DNA of 64,000 nt from Streptomyces hilarionis (GCF_024539675.1 NZ_JAHHIT010000057.1:1-64000), one strand, 5' to 3'; numbered from the stretch's first letter, positions 7,869 through 19,886 are shown. The notes: a model not told the origin generated them from the letters alone. Numbers and translations: made by a program.

Positions 7869-9530
7869 TCAGAAGCCCCTCGTCCGCTTGGCGGCCCGCC
7901 GCTTCTCCTGGGAGCCGATCCGCAGGAACATCCGGGACACCTCGGACCCGAGGTTCACCCCGATCGCGATGGCCATCGCCAGCGCCGCCGCCTTGGTGAT
8001 CGACACCAGCCCGGCGTCCACCTTGCTCTGCGCGATGGCCAGCAGCCCGAAGTAGGTCGCCGAACCCGGCAGCAGGGGCCCGATCGCCGCCGTCGTGTAC
8101 GGCAGGGCGGAGGCGAACCGGTAGCGTGCCAGCAACTGCCCGAACAAGCCGACCACGCCCGCCGCGACGGCCGTGGACGCGACGGGCGAGATCTCGCCGG
8201 TGTAGCGCATCGCCCCGTACACCGACCAGGCGACACCGCCGTTGAGGGTCACCGCGATCACCGTCGACCGTTCCTGTTGCAGCAGCACCGCGAACGTCAG
8301 CGACAGCAGCATCGACGCGCCGATCTGCCACAACGGCCGCTTCGAGACGCCGAGGGCCGCGTCGGGGTTGAGATGCGCGCCGAGCTGCACTCCGACGTAC
8401 AGCATCACCAGCACCCCCGCCACGATGCCCACGAAGAAGTACATGACCTCCAGCAGACGCGCGGCCGCGGTGATGTAGAAGCCGGTCAGACCGTCCTGGA
8501 CGCCCGCCACCAGCGCCCGCCCGGGCAGCAGCGCGAACAGCCCACCGGTGATGACCGCGGACGCCTTCACGTCGACGTGGGACAGCGTCAGCGCGATGCC
8601 GATCGCGGCCGGGGGCATCGCCGCGACCAGGAACTGGTAGAACTCCGGCAGCCCGCGCCCCGCGCACAGCCACGCCAGCCGGTCGCCGAGCATCGCGCCG
8701 AGCATCGCCGCCACGAACACGACCAGGTCACCGCCGACCAGCACCGAGGCCGCGCCCGCGAGCAGCCCGCTCGCGGAGGTCAGCACCCAGGTCGGGTAGG
8801 GGTGGCGGTTGCGGCGCATCTCCGCGAGCCGCCGGTAGGCCTCCTCCAGCGAGAGATGGCTCTCCGGGTCGCTCAGGTCGTCCACGAGCCGGAAGACGGC
8901 CGCCAGGCGCGTGTAGTCGGTGCCCCGGCGGCGCACCGTGCGCGACGCCGTCACCGGGTCCTCCACCAGGGACGGCTGGTACGAGATCGACAGCAGCGTG
9001 AAGGTGACGTTCGGCTCGCAGCGGTCGAGCCCGTAGGAGCGGCACACCGCGAACATGGCGGCTTCGACGTCCTCGGCGCCCTCCCCGCCCGCCAGCAGCA
9101 ACTCGCCGATGCGCAGCGTCAGGTCGAGCACCCTGGGGACGGCCGGTCCCTCCTCCGCCGCCTTCGGGCCGGCCTCGGGCGCGGGCCGTTCGGCCACCGG
9201 CATCCGCAGCATCGTGCGCATCCGGTCCTGCCACGGCAGGTCCTTGATCAGGCTCACGACCGGGACGCCGGCGGCCGGTGTGAAGGCGACCGGGGCCTGC
9301 CGGGCGCTGTACGTGCTCGGCGGGCTGAACGCCGACCCCTCGCCCTCGGCGGCGGACGGCTGCGACACGTCCAGCCCCGCCGGGACGGCGAACTCCGACG
9401 TGGTCTCCGGCTCGCCCCCGGGTCTGGCGACGGCCAGCCCCGCCGGGATCGCGAACTCGGACGTGATCTCGGGGTCGAAGCCACTCCTCGCCTCGTCCGA
9501 CTGCGGCTTGCGGTCCTCCGCCTCCGACAC
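7869..9530 (-). CDS. ThrE-type threonine/serine exporter family protein
   Basis: A 553-residue protein with an extended soluble N terminus and two membrane halves, matching the ThrE architecture. A DUF1212-type domain holds the motif SYGLDRCEPNVTFTLLSISY, then about five helices; a second ThrE_2-type set of helices ends near residue 540. Homologues export threonine and serine. Residues 21-38 and 42-59 are near-identical repeats (TSEFAIPAGL and TSEFAVPAGL). The start is GTG 9530 with GGGAG upstream. It is convergent with the DedA gene. Confidence 0.9.
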   Translation of the reverse strand: MSEAEDRKPQSDEARSGFDPEITSEFAIPAGLAVARPGGEPETTSEFAVPAGLDVSQPSAAEGEGSAFSPPSTYSARQAPVAFTPAAGVPVVSLIKDLPWQDRMRTMLRMPVAERPAPEAGPKAAEEGPAVPRVLDLTLRIGELLLAGGEGAEDVEAAMFAVCRSYGLDRCEPNVTFTLLSISYQPSLVEDPVTASRTVRRRGTDYTRLAAVFRLVDDLSDPESHLSLEEAYRRLAEMRRNRHPYPTWVLTSASGLLAGAASVLVGGDLVVFVAAMLGAMLGDRLAWLCAGRGLPEFYQFLVAAMPPAAIGIALTLSHVDVKASAVITGGLFALLPGRALVAGVQDGLTGFYITAAARLLEVMYFFVGIVAGVLVMLYVGVQLGAHLNPDAALGVSKRPLWQIGASMLLSLTFAVLLQQERSTVIAVTLNGGVAWSVYGAMRYTGEISPVASTAVAAGVVGLFGQLLARYRFASALPYTTAAIGPLLPGSATYFGLLAIAQSKVDAGLVSITKAAALAMAIAIGVNLGSEVSRMFLRIGSQEKRRAAKRTRGF

Positions 9531-9658
9531 TCAGCAACGCTCCCTGGAACGACACCTTCCGTTGGCCCCAGTATGCGCACAGACGCGCGAAAGGGCCGCA
9601 CGCGCACGCGTGCAGCCCTTCACCTACCTCCGCGCCGGCGTTTCACACCGCGAATCGC

Positions 9659-10150
9659 TCAGTGACCGCCCTGGTCCTTGAAGCGCTTGTAGGACCGCTC
9701 GATCTCGGCCTCGGCGTCGGTGCGGCCGACCCAGTCGGCGCCCTCGACGGACTTGCCGGGCTCCAGGTCCTTGTAGACCTCGAAGAAGTGCTGGATCTCC
9801 AGGCGGTCGAACTCCGACACGTGGTGGATGTCGCGCAGGTGCTCCACGCGCGGGTCGGTCGACGGGACGCAGAGCAGCTTGTCGTCGCCGCCGGCCTCGT
9901 CGGTCATCCGGAACATGCCGATCGCGCGGCAGCGGATGAGGCAGCCCGGGAAGGTCGGCTCGTCCAGGATGACCAGCGCGTCCAGCGGGTCGCCGTCCTC
10001 GCCGAGAGTGTTCTCGACGAAGCCGTAGTCGGTCGGGTAGGCGGTCGAGGTGAAGAGTCGACGGTCCAGGCGGATCCGACCGGTCTCGTGGTCCACCTCG
10101 TACTTGTTCCGCGAACCCTTCGGAATCTCGATCGTGACGTCGAACTCCAC
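9659..10150 (-). CDS. ppa: Inorganic pyrophosphatase
   Basis: A 163-residue class I soluble pyrophosphatase that hydrolyses PPi to two phosphates and so drives biosynthetic reactions. The signature [16 protein letters not shown] carries the metal-binding aspartates, with [10 protein letters not shown] upstream and [10 protein letters not shown] near the C terminus. GTG 10150 was chosen because GGAGGAG lies 6 nt upstream and the length then matches Streptomyces orthologues; ATG 10165 and GTG 10174 are in-frame alternatives. It is divergent from the carboxypeptidase gene. Confidence 0.96.
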   Translation of the reverse strand: MEFDVTIEIPKGSRNKYEVDHETGRIRLDRRLFTSTAYPTDYGFVENTLGEDGDPLDALVILDEPTFPGCLIRCRAIGMFRMTDEAGGDDKLLCVPSTDPRVEHLRDIHHVSEFDRLEIQHFFEVYKDLEPGKSVEGADWVGRTDAEAEIERSYKRFKDQGGH

Positions 10151-10229
10151 CGGTGGCTCCTCCATGATCAACACATAGTTCTGGTGGTTAAGTGTCCCTC
10201 ACGCAGGTGTGTGATCGCGAAAGGGGCTG

Positions 10230-11900
10230 GTGTTCGTGCCAGAGCTGAGGCCTTGGCGGACCGCGAGACCGCACGTGGTGCGGGTCGCGAACGCCGTACG
10301 ACCGCGTCTGGCACGGGCCGCAGGAATCGTACGGCCCCGCCTCGCGCACGTGGCCGCGACCGCGAAGCCGCAGGCCGCGCGGCTGGCACGGGCGGCGCGG
10401 CCGCAGCTCGCGCGGATCACGAAGGCCGGTCCGCCGGCCGGTTCCTGGCGGTACACCGCGGGTGCGGCGACCGCCGGGCTGGCGCTGACCGCCGTCGTGG
10501 TGACCGCCGCCGGGCCCTGGGACTCCAGCGGTCAGCGTACGGCCGAGCGGGACCGGGTCGCCGCCCTGGAACGGACGGGTGGCACAGATCACGCACGCCC
10601 GGACGATTCGTCCCGTACGTCCGACAGGGCGGCCGGCGCGCCCCGGCCCGCTCCCAGCGCGGCGACCGTCCTCACCGCCCTCGGCGGCGCGGCACAGGCC
10701 GGGACCACGGTGAAGTCCGCCCCCGACGCCCTGCCGACCGGCACGGGCCTCACGGGCGTCCTGGGCCCGCTCCTGGGCGACCCGGCCCTCGGCGCCCGGC
10801 ACACCGCCGCGGTCGTGGACGTCGCCACCGGCAGACGCCTCTACGACGCCGGAGCGGGCCGGGCGCTCACCCCGGCGTCCACCACGAAGATCGCCACCGC
10901 GGTCGCCGCGCTCTCCGCGATGGGCGGCGAGCACCGCTTCACCACGCGCGCGGTGCTCGAGCCCGACACCCGGGAACTCGTCCTCGTCGGCGGCGGCGAC
11001 CCCACCCTCACCGCCCGCGCGGACGCCGGCGGCTGGGCGAGTCTGCGCACCCTCGCCGCCTCCACCGCCGCCGCCCTGAAGAAGCGCGGCCTCACCAAGG
11101 TGACGCTGTCCTACGACACGACCCTGTACGCCGGTTCGCGGATTCACCCCATCGGGGTCAACCCCAACCTCGCCCCCGTCACCGCGCTGAGCGCCGACGA
11201 GGGCCGCACCGACGACTCCGACAGCGGCCCGACGGCCCGCGTCGGCGACCCGGCGGCCGACGCGACGGCCACCTTCGCGGCGCTGCTGAGGACCGCCGGC
11301 GTCACGACGACGTCCCCCGGCCCCTCCAAGGCCACCACCCGCGCGCAGAGCCTCGCGACCGTCGCCTCGCCCCCGCTGTCCGCCCTCGTCGAGCGGATGC
11401 TCACCAACAGCGACAACGACATCGCCGAGGCCCTCGCCCGTCAGACCGCCGTCGCCACCGGCGTGCGCGCCGACTTCGCCGGCGCCGGCAGAGCGGTCCA
11501 CGCCCAGTTGAAGAAGCTCGGACTGCCCGTGGCCGGCGCCCGCTTCCGGGACGGCAGCGGCCTGGACCGCCAGGACCGCCTCACCGCGGACCTGCTGACG
11601 GCCCTTCTGGTCGCGGCGGGCGACCCGCGCCGCCCCGACCTGCGCCCCGTCCTCACCGGCCTCCCGGTCGCGGGCTTCACCGGCACCCTCACCAGCCGCT
11701 ACACCGACGGCGCGGCCGGCGTCGTCCGCGCCAAGACCGGCACCCTGACCGGGGTCAACACCCTCGCCGGAACCGTCGTCGACCGGGACGGCCGGCTCCT
11801 CGCCTTCGCCCTCATGGCCGCCGGCACGACCGACCCGGCGGCGGCCCAGACGGCGCTGGACAGGGCGGCGACGGCGCTGGCCGGGTGCGGCTGCCGCTGA
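10230..11900 (+). CDS. dacB: D-alanyl-D-alanine carboxypeptidase/endopeptidase (PBP4/DacB family)
   Basis: A 556-residue serine peptidase of peptidoglycan. The three penicillin-binding motifs are present: STTK (Ser217-Lys220), SDND in LTNSDNDIAE, and KTGTL near the C terminus. The family S13 inserts lie between. The N terminus is odd: about 70 cationic residues with repeated RPRLARAA-type units precede a membrane segment (about 76-94), so the enzyme is probably membrane-anchored with the catalytic domain outside. Start GTG 10230 has AAAGGGG upstream; GTG 10236 is an alternative. Confidence 0.92.
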   Translation: MFVPELRPWRTARPHVVRVANAVRPRLARAAGIVRPRLAHVAATAKPQAARLARAARPQLARITKAGPPAGSWRYTAGAATAGLALTAVVVTAAGPWDSSGQRTAERDRVAALERTGGTDHARPDDSSRTSDRAAGAPRPAPSAATVLTALGGAAQAGTTVKSAPDALPTGTGLTGVLGPLLGDPALGARHTAAVVDVATGRRLYDAGAGRALTPASTTKIATAVAALSAMGGEHRFTTRAVLEPDTRELVLVGGGDPTLTARADAGGWASLRTLAASTAAALKKRGLTKVTLSYDTTLYAGSRIHPIGVNPNLAPVTALSADEGRTDDSDSGPTARVGDPAADATATFAALLRTAGVTTTSPGPSKATTRAQSLATVASPPLSALVERMLTNSDNDIAEALARQTAVATGVRADFAGAGRAVHAQLKKLGLPVAGARFRDGSGLDRQDRLTADLLTALLVAAGDPRRPDLRPVLTGLPVAGFTGTLTSRYTDGAAGVVRAKTGTLTGVNTLAGTVVDRDGRLLAFALMAAGTTDPAAAQTALDRAATALAGCGCR

Positions 11901-12000
11901 ACCCGGGGTCGTCGGGGGTCGCCCCGGGGCGGCCCGGGCCCCGACCCTGACATCTCCCTGACCGGTCTGCCGCGGCCTGCCCTCCCCGGCGGCGCTCACG

Positions 12001-12006
12001 TACGGT
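12001..12006 (+). promoter_or_regulatory. Candidate -10 element, leaderless transcript
   Basis: TACGGT ends 6 nt before ATG 12013, with no ribosome binding site. Confidence 0.5.
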
Positions 12007-12012
12007 TGACGC

Positions 12013-13146
12013 ATGACGAGCATCGGCGGCGCTGCCTCATCAGGGACGGTCGACTGGAATCTCGCGGTGGCGACCGCGACCCGGCTCGTGCGGCCGGGAC
12101 CGGAGGTCAGCCGCGACGAGGCGCGGGCCGTCGTCGCGGAACTGCGCCGACACGCCAAGGCCTCGGAGCAGCACGTGCGCGCCTTCACCCGGATGGCCAC
12201 CGACGGCATCCACGACACGCCGATCCTCGTCGTCGACCGCCCGGGCTGGGTGCGGGCGAACGTCGCGGGCTTCCGGGAGATCCTCAAGCCCCTGCTGGAG
12301 AAGATGCAGGAGCGCCGGGGCAACACGCCCGGCGGCGCGGTCCTCGGCGCGGTCGGCGGCAAGGTCACCGGCGTCGAACTCGGCATGCTGCTGTCGTTCC
12401 TGTCGTCCCGTGTGCTCGGCCAGTACGAGACGTTCGCCCCCGCCACCCGCGAACTCCCGGCCGGCGCCGAGGGCGGCGGCCGCCTGCTGCTCGTCGCGCC
12501 GAACATCGTCCACGTGGAACGCGAACTCGACGTGGACCCGCACGACTTCCGGCTGTGGGTGTGCCTGCACGAGGAGACGCACCGCACGCAGTTCTCGGCG
12601 GTTCCCTGGCTGCGCGACCACCTAGAGGGCGAGATCCAGTCGTTCCTGGGCGAGACCGACGTCGACCCCATGACCTTCCTGGAACGCGTCCGGGAAGCCG
12701 CCCAGTCCCTCGCCGGGGGCCGCCCGGAGGGCGAGGAGGACGACGGCGGCCGCTCCCTGGTCGAACTCGTCCAGACGCCCGCCCAGCGCGAGATCCTCGC
12801 CCGCCTCACCGCCGTGATGTCCCTGCTGGAGGGCCACGCCGACTTCGTCATGGACGGCGTCGGCCCCGACGTCGTGGCGACCGTCGCGGAGATCCGCGAG
12901 AAGTTCCAGCAGCGCCGCGCCAAGGGGGCCTCCCGGCTCGACATCGCGCTGCGCCGGCTGCTCGGCCTGGACGCCAAGCTCAAGCAGTACCGGGACGGCG
13001 AACGCTTCGTGAGGGCCGTCGTGGACGAGGTCGGCATGGACGGCTTCAACCGGGTGTGGACCTCCCCGAACACACTTCCGACCAAGGCCGAGATCGCCAA
13101 ACCGGCGGAGTGGGTCGCGCGCGTCCACCGCAAGGCCGAGTCGTGA
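12013..13146 (+). CDS. Zinc-dependent metalloprotease-like protein (DUF2342, F420-associated family)
   Basis: A 377-residue protein with a zincin motif HEETH at residues 186-190 and a following LLEGHADFVMDGVG segment that may supply a further ligand. The family (DUF2342, zincin_2) is annotated as putative hydrolase or coenzyme-F420-biosynthesis-associated because of its phylogenetic distribution; no reaction has been shown. It lies between dacB and tilS, an order I recall as usual in actinobacteria. A -10-like TACGGT just upstream suggests a leaderless mRNA. Confidence 0.9.
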   Translation: MTSIGGAASSGTVDWNLAVATATRLVRPGPEVSRDEARAVVAELRRHAKASEQHVRAFTRMATDGIHDTPILVVDRPGWVRANVAGFREILKPLLEKMQERRGNTPGGAVLGAVGGKVTGVELGMLLSFLSSRVLGQYETFAPATRELPAGAEGGGRLLLVAPNIVHVERELDVDPHDFRLWVCLHEETHRTQFSAVPWLRDHLEGEIQSFLGETDVDPMTFLERVREAAQSLAGGRPEGEEDDGGRSLVELVQTPAQREILARLTAVMSLLEGHADFVMDGVGPDVVATVAEIREKFQQRRAKGASRLDIALRRLLGLDAKLKQYRDGERFVRAVVDEVGMDGFNRVWTSPNTLPTKAEIAKPAEWVARVHRKAES

Positions 13147-13338
13147 GCCGCGGACAGGGGCGGGAACCGATTCCGGCCGCCGGCAGGAGAACGCCTCCGC
13201 AATCACCCGTCCGAGGGACCGTGGGGCCTGAGTAGGCGTGCGATGCTCAGGGAACGGCCCGGTTCTGTCACCATCTACACACTCTGAGTGACCGAACCTC
13301 GGGCTAACCCCCGACAACTTCATGAAGGGAACCGGACA

Positions 13339-14370
13339 ATGGGTCCCCATCCTGCGGTCGCGGCGATACGCCTGGCGGTCCGCCGCGTACTCCACGACAT
13401 CCTCAACGACCACCCCGCCCCCGAAGCCGACCCGCACGAGCGCCCGAACCCGCCGCTCGTGCTCGTGGCGTGCTCCGGCGGCGCCGACTCGATGGCGCTC
13501 GCCTCCGCCCTCGCCTTCGAGGCCCCCCGGCTCGGCGTCCGCGCCGGCGGCGTCACCGTCGACCACGGCCTCCAGCCCGGCTCCGACCTGCGGGCCGCGG
13601 AAGTGGTCCTGCGACTGCGCGAACTCGGCCTCGACCCCGTCGAGTCCACCGCCGTCGCCGTCGGCCGCGAAGGCGGCCCCGAGGCCGCCGCCCGCGACGC
13701 GCGCTACGCCGCCCTCGACGCCGCCGCCGACGCCCACGGCGCCACCGCCGTCCTGCTCGGCCACACCCGTGACGACCAGGCCGAGACCGTCCTGCTCGGC
13801 CTCGCCCGCGGCTCCGGCATCCGCTCCCTGTCCGGCATGGCCGCGGTCTCCGGGCGTCCTGGGGCCGTCCGCCGCTACCGGCGCCCCTTCCTCCAGCTGG
13901 ACCGGCAGACCGTCCGCAAGGCCTGCATGGTCCAGTCCCTGCCCGTCTGGGACGACCCGCACAACGCCGACCCGGCCTACACCCGTTCCCGGCTCCGCCA
14001 CGAGGGCCTGCCCGCCCTGGAGAAGGCCCTCGGCAAGGGCGTCGTCGAAGCCCTGGCCCGCACGGCCCAGCTCTCCCGCGACGACGCCGACGCGCTCGAC
14101 GCCTGGGCCGGTCAGGCCGAGTCCTCCGTACGCGACGCGGCCGGCCTCCTGGAGTGCGCCAAGCTCTACGCCCTGCCGCCCGCGGTACGCCGCCGGATCC
14201 TGCGCCGCGCGGCGATCGAGGCGGGCGCTCCCGCCGGTTCGCTGTTCGCCCGGCACATCGAGGAGATCGACCGGCTGATCACCGGATGGCGCGGCCAGGG
14301 GGTCATCAATCTCCCGGGCAAAGTCGTCGCTCAGCGTCAGGGTGGCAGACTGGTGATTCGGCAAGGCTGA
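13339..14370 (+). CDS. tilS: tRNA(Ile)-lysidine synthetase
   Basis: A 343-residue N-type ATP pyrophosphatase with the PP-loop [10 protein letters not shown] at about 42-51. It converts C34 of the CAU-anticodon tRNA-Ile to lysidine, so that the tRNA reads AUA and is charged with Ile. Supporting segments are [30 protein letters not shown] and RRPFLQLDR. The start is ATG 13339 after GAAGGGAACC; a longer in-frame reading from 13288 lacks a ribosome binding site. It is followed by hpt, the classic tilS-hpt-ftsH order. Confidence 0.96.
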   Translation: MGPHPAVAAIRLAVRRVLHDILNDHPAPEADPHERPNPPLVLVACSGGADSMALASALAFEAPRLGVRAGGVTVDHGLQPGSDLRAAEVVLRLRELGLDPVESTAVAVGREGGPEAAARDARYAALDAAADAHGATAVLLGHTRDDQAETVLLGLARGSGIRSLSGMAAVSGRPGAVRRYRRPFLQLDRQTVRKACMVQSLPVWDDPHNADPAYTRSRLRHEGLPALEKALGKGVVEALARTAQLSRDDADALDAWAGQAESSVRDAAGLLECAKLYALPPAVRRRILRRAAIEAGAPAGSLFARHIEEIDRLITGWRGQGVINLPGKVVAQRQGGRLVIRQG

Positions 14371-14442
14371 ATCCGGGCCCTCCGGCAGGACCGCTTACGT
14401 GGTCGTGGGCGGTTCCGGTGGCCGGTGGGACGACCGAAAGTG

Positions 14443-15003
14443 ATGCGGGTGGACGCGAAAGACATGGGCACCGACCTCAAAGAGGTGCTCATCACCAAGG
14501 AAGAGATCGACGCGAAGCTGGCAGGTCTGGCCGCGAAGATCGACGCGGAGTACGCGGGCAAGGACCTGCTCATCGTCGGCGTCCTCAAGGGCGCGGTGAT
14601 GGTCATGGCGGACCTCGCCCGGGCCTTGTCCACCCCCGTCACCATGGACTGGATGGCCGTGTCGTCCTACGGCGCGGGCACCCAGTCCTCCGGTGTGGTG
14701 CGGATCCTGAAGGACCTCGACACCGACATCAAGGGCAGGCACGTCCTGATCGTCGAGGACATCATCGACTCCGGCCTGACCCTGTCGTGGCTGCTGTCCA
14801 ACCTCGGCTCGCGCGAGCCCGCCTCCCTGAAGGTGTGCACGCTGCTGCGCAAGCCCGAGGCCGCGAAGGTCGCCATCGACGTCGAGTGGGTCGGGTTCGA
14901 CATCCCCAACGAGTTCGTCGTCGGCTACGGCCTGGACTACGCCGAGAAGTACCGCAACCTCCCGTTCGTGGGGACGCTCGCGCCCCACGTCTACGGCGGC
15001 TGA
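14443..15003 (+). CDS. hpt: Hypoxanthine phosphoribosyltransferase
   Basis: A 186-residue purine-salvage enzyme joining hypoxanthine or guanine to PRPP to give IMP or GMP. The PRPP motif is [17 protein letters not shown], the flexible-loop [11 protein letters not shown] lies upstream, and [20 protein letters not shown] contacts the base. ATG 14443 (MRVDAKDMG) was preferred over GTG 14425 by family length. The gene lies 72 bp after tilS and is closed by a hairpin. Confidence 0.95.
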   Translation: MRVDAKDMGTDLKEVLITKEEIDAKLAGLAAKIDAEYAGKDLLIVGVLKGAVMVMADLARALSTPVTMDWMAVSSYGAGTQSSGVVRILKDLDTDIKGRHVLIVEDIIDSGLTLSWLLSNLGSREPASLKVCTLLRKPEAAKVAIDVEWVGFDIPNEFVVGYGLDYAEKYRNLPFVGTLAPHVYGG

Positions 15004-15005
15004 GA

Positions 15006-15029
15006 CCCGAAGGGCGCAAGCCCCTCGGG
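15006..15029 (+). terminator. Hairpin after hpt with GCAA tetraloop
   Basis: CCCGAAGGGC-GCAA-GCCCCTCGGG forms a 10-bp stem with one A.C mismatch, directly after the hpt stop. There is no T tract, as is common in Streptomyces. Confidence 0.55.
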
Positions 15030-15189
15030 AAGATCGGGAACCCCGGCGGCCCTCGCGCCGTTGGAGCATGCAGACGGGTGCGCCAGCCGTTCCGTGCGGC
15101 TTTGCGTGACGAAGCTGGGGTACCGTCAGAAGAACTGTCTTATCAAACTCACTATGGCAGGAGGGACGGGGCGACACCGCTCCGTATGG

Positions 15190-17229
<2,040 letters not shown>

Positions 17230-17266
17230 TCCCGGCTCCCGCAGGCCCACCGGGCCCGGAATGGAT

Positions 17267-17302
17267 GCCGCGCCCCCCAGGTTCTAGCCTGGGGGGCGCG
17301 GC
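17267..17302 (+). terminator. Strong hairpin between ftsH and folE
   Basis: A perfect 15-bp stem (GCCGCGCCCCCCAGG and its complement) with loop TTCTAG, 37 nt after the ftsH stop. It is followed only by ATTGTCC, without a T tract. Confidence 0.8.
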
Positions 17303-17382
17303 ATTGTCCGTATGACCGATTTCGTAGGCTCGCAGATGAGGTGCGTACCCACCCGAGCGACCCGCACAGGAACGAGGCCCCC

Positions 17383-17988
17383 ATGACCGACCCCGTCACG
17401 CTGGACGGCGACGGCTCCATCGGCGAGTTCGACGAGAAGCGTGCCGAGAACGCCGTGCGCGAACTGCTGATCGCGGTCGGCGAGGACCCGGAGCGCGAGG
17501 GCCTGCGGGAGACGCCGGCGCGGGTGGCGCGGGCCTACCGGGAGCTGCTCGCGGGCCTCACCCAGACGCCCGAGGAGGTCCTGACGACGACGTTCGATCT
17601 TGGCCACGACGAGATGGTGCTGGTCAAGGACATCGAGATCGTCTCCCTGTGCGAGCACCACATGCTGCCGTTCCACGGCGTCGCGCACGTGGGCTACATC
17701 CCCGCGGAGTCCGGCAAGATCACGGGTCTGTCCAAGCTGGCCCGGCTGGTCGAGGTGTTCGCGCGCCGCCTCCAGGTGCAGGAACGTCTCACCACCCAGG
17801 TGGCGGACTCCCTGATGCGGATCCTCGAAGCGCGTGGCGTCATCGTCGTCGTCGAGGCCGAGCACATGTGCATGTCGGTGCGCGGGATCCGTAAGCCCGG
17901 CGCCAAGACCACGACGTCCGCGGTGCGCGGCCAGCTCAGGGACGCCACGACCCGTGCCGAGGCGATGAGCCTGATACTGGCGCGCTGA
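17383..17988 (+). CDS. folE: GTP cyclohydrolase I
   Basis: A 201-residue enzyme opening tetrahydrofolate synthesis: GTP to 7,8-dihydroneopterin triphosphate and formate. The zinc/catalytic motif [18 protein letters not shown] and the second cysteine in [16 protein letters not shown] are intact. ATG 17383 follows ACAGGAACGAGG. It is convergent with the minus-strand folate genes just downstream, so the pathway is split into two opposing units. Confidence 0.97.
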   Translation: MTDPVTLDGDGSIGEFDEKRAENAVRELLIAVGEDPEREGLRETPARVARAYRELLAGLTQTPEEVLTTTFDLGHDEMVLVKDIEIVSLCEHHMLPFHGVAHVGYIPAESGKITGLSKLARLVEVFARRLQVQERLTTQVADSLMRILEARGVIVVVEAEHMCMSVRGIRKPGAKTTTSAVRGQLRDATTRAEAMSLILAR

Positions 17989-17998
17989 CGCACGGCCA

Positions 17999-18016
17999 CC
18001 CGCCGCTGACGGCGGG
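17999..18016. terminator. Small hairpin between convergent folE and DUF3180 gene
   Basis: CCCGCCG-CTGA-CGGCGGG, a 7-bp perfect stem 10 nt after the folE stop. Confidence 0.45.
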
Positions 18017-18071
18017 ATCCGCCCAGGTGAGGGCGGGCAGGGCCGGGGCGACGGCGGGGCTGTGGACGGCG

Positions 18072-18557
18072 TCAGGCCGCCGTGGCCGCGCCGTTCTCGT
18101 GGTCGTCGTCCTCCGGGAGCCGGCACACGCGCTCCAGGAAGAGGGCCGCCGCTATGACCGCGATGCCGGCCAGGACCGAGAAGCCGGCGTAGATGGCCTG
18201 GTCACGCCGGGCGGGGATGTCGAGGGACTCCAGCAGGAAGACACCGGTGCCCCCGTACATCCCGGCGACGAGAGCGGCGACCAGTGCGCTGGACTGGCCG
18301 AAGACCACCGCGCGCGCCGCCATCAGGGGGTCGACGCCCTTGGCCTCGGGGCGGCGCTCGCGCTGGGCCTTGAGGCGGGCGCGCAGCGAGAGCGCCGTGG
18401 CCGTCAGCACGACGGCGATCAGGGCGAGGACGATGGGGGCGGCCAGGGGGACGCTGGGCAGGGTCCCGATCGAGTTCCACAGGCGGGCGCCCGCCCAGGA
18501 CAGGATCGCCGCCACGGCGAACACGCCGGCCAGCACCCTGATGCGCAGCTCTCTCAC
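18072..18557 (-). CDS. DUF3180 membrane protein
   Basis: A 161-residue protein with four hydrophobic segments (near 10-28, 38-58, 85-105 and 123-142) and an acidic C-terminal tail (EDDDHENG). It matches the actinobacterial DUF3180 family, regularly found at the end of the fol cluster and without known function. It is probably the last gene of the folP-NTF2-folB-folK transcript, 84 nt after folK. Confidence 0.85.
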   Translation of the reverse strand: MRELRIRVLAGVFAVAAILSWAGARLWNSIGTLPSVPLAAPIVLALIAVVLTATALSLRARLKAQRERRPEAKGVDPLMAARAVVFGQSSALVAALVAGMYGGTGVFLLESLDIPARRDQAIYAGFSVLAGIAVIAAALFLERVCRLPEDDDHENGAATAA

Positions 18558-18641
18558 GGTGTCCCTTCAGCTCCCCCGCGCCCGCGGCACGAAGATCGGG
18601 CGGGCAGTGGTCTCGTTGACCTCTCTGCTTGACCTTAACGA

Positions 18642-19253
18642 CTAGTCGGGCAGGTGGAGTTCCAGGTCCTCGCGGGCTTCCACGCCCTCCCGGGGGAGCG
18701 CGCCGAGAAGATCGGCGACCGTGCCGAGGCCGGGCAACTGGGCCTCGGGCTCGACGTCGTGCCAGGGGGCCAGCACGAAGGCGCGTTGGTGGGCTCGGGG
18801 GTGCGGGAGCGTGAGGTGGGGGTCGTCGTCCACGACGTCGGCGTACGCGACGATGTCGACGTCCAGCGTGCGGGCGCCCCAGCGCTCGTCCCGCACCCGG
18901 TGGAAGGCCTCCTCGACCGCGTGCGCGCGCTCCAGGAGGGACGACGGGGGAAGGGTCGTCTTCAGCAGGATCACCGCGTTGTAGTACGACGGCTGGCTGC
19001 CGGGCTCGACGCCCCACGGCTCCGTCTCGTACACGGGGGAGACGGCCTTCACGCGGACGCCGGGGGTGTCCTCCAGGGCGTCCACGGCCCCCTGGAGGGT
19101 CTCCAGACGGTTGCCCAGGTTCGAGCCGAGGGAGATCACGGCCCGTTTGGGGTTGTGCAGCGTGGTGTCGGCGGCGTCGACCTGCTCGACGACGGAGGCG
19201 GGTACCGGCTGTACGGTCGGGTCGCTCTGGCCCTCGGTGAAGAACGCGGTCAT
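18642..19253 (-). CDS. folK: HPPK: 2-amino-4-hydroxy-6-hydroxymethyldihydropteridine pyrophosphokinase
   Basis: A 203-residue enzyme that transfers pyrophosphate from ATP to hydroxymethyldihydropterin. Its motifs are ISLGSNLGNR, YETEPWG, the substrate loop RDERWGARTLDVDIV and LPHPRAHQRAFVLAPW. The first 36 residues are a nonconserved extension. ATG 19253 overlaps the folB stop by 4 nt (ATGA), giving translational coupling. Confidence 0.96.
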   Translation of the reverse strand: MTAFFTEGQSDPTVQPVPASVVEQVDAADTTLHNPKRAVISLGSNLGNRLETLQGAVDALEDTPGVRVKAVSPVYETEPWGVEPGSQPSYYNAVILLKTTLPPSSLLERAHAVEEAFHRVRDERWGARTLDVDIVAYADVVDDDPHLTLPHPRAHQRAFVLAPWHDVEPEAQLPGLGTVADLLGALPREGVEAREDLELHLPD

Positions 19254-19609
19254 GCTCGGCTCCGGGTGATGGTGACGGTCACGTCGTCGAAGGGGACGGT
19301 GATCGGCGCGTCCGGCTTGTGGACGCAGACCTCGACCTCCTGGACCCCCTCGTGCTTCAGACAGGCCTGGGCGATGCGCTCGGCGAGCGTCTCGATGAGG
19401 TCGACGGCCTCGCCCTGGACGACGGCCACGGCCTCCTCCGCCACGATGCCGTAGTGCACGGTCTTCGCCAGGTCGTCGTCGGCCGCGGCCGGTCGGGTGT
19501 CCAGGCCCAGCACGAGGTCCACGATGAAGGTCTGGCCCTCTTCGCGTTCCTTGGGGAACACGCCGTGGTACCCGCGGGCCTTCAGGCCGCGCAGCGCGAC
19601 ACGATCCAC
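19250..19609 (-). CDS. folB: Dihydroneopterin aldolase
   Basis: A 119-residue enzyme cleaving dihydroneopterin to 6-hydroxymethyldihydropterin and glycolaldehyde. Its motifs are RGYHGVFPKEREEGQTFIVDL and an HKPDAPI segment near the end. GTG 19609 was chosen because GGAG lies 8 nt upstream; a GTG at 19618 would overlap that ribosome binding site. It ends inside the folK start. Confidence 0.95.
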   Translation of the reverse strand: MDRVALRGLKARGYHGVFPKEREEGQTFIVDLVLGLDTRPAAADDDLAKTVHYGIVAEEAVAVVQGEAVDLIETLAERIAQACLKHEGVQEVEVCVHKPDAPITVPFDDVTVTITRSRA

Positions 19610-19886
19610 GCGAATCACTCCTGCAATCGTCGGTTGGGGCCGGTGCGTACCGGGTGCGGGCGGCCGCCCGGCCTCGAACGAATCTACCTGCGAGCACCGA
19701 CAGTCCCGGGCTCCGGCCGCGGTGGCGCGGACCGGCGCCGGAAGTCTTCACCGGGTGTTTCCCCTGGGGAACCCGGCGGCTCACGGGCCGGTGTCGCCCC
19801 TACCCACGGGTTCGTGATTCCCACCACTCCCTCGCCGCGACGGTCGGCCTGAGGGGCTGCTGCCCCGTCTCCGGGCGTCCATCCGC

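Noticed and set aside
10188..13202. 1004-codon minus frame across dacB and the DUF2342 gene
   Set aside because: It spans two genuine opposite-strand genes and is compositionally Ser/Arg/Gly-rich; it is a shadow.
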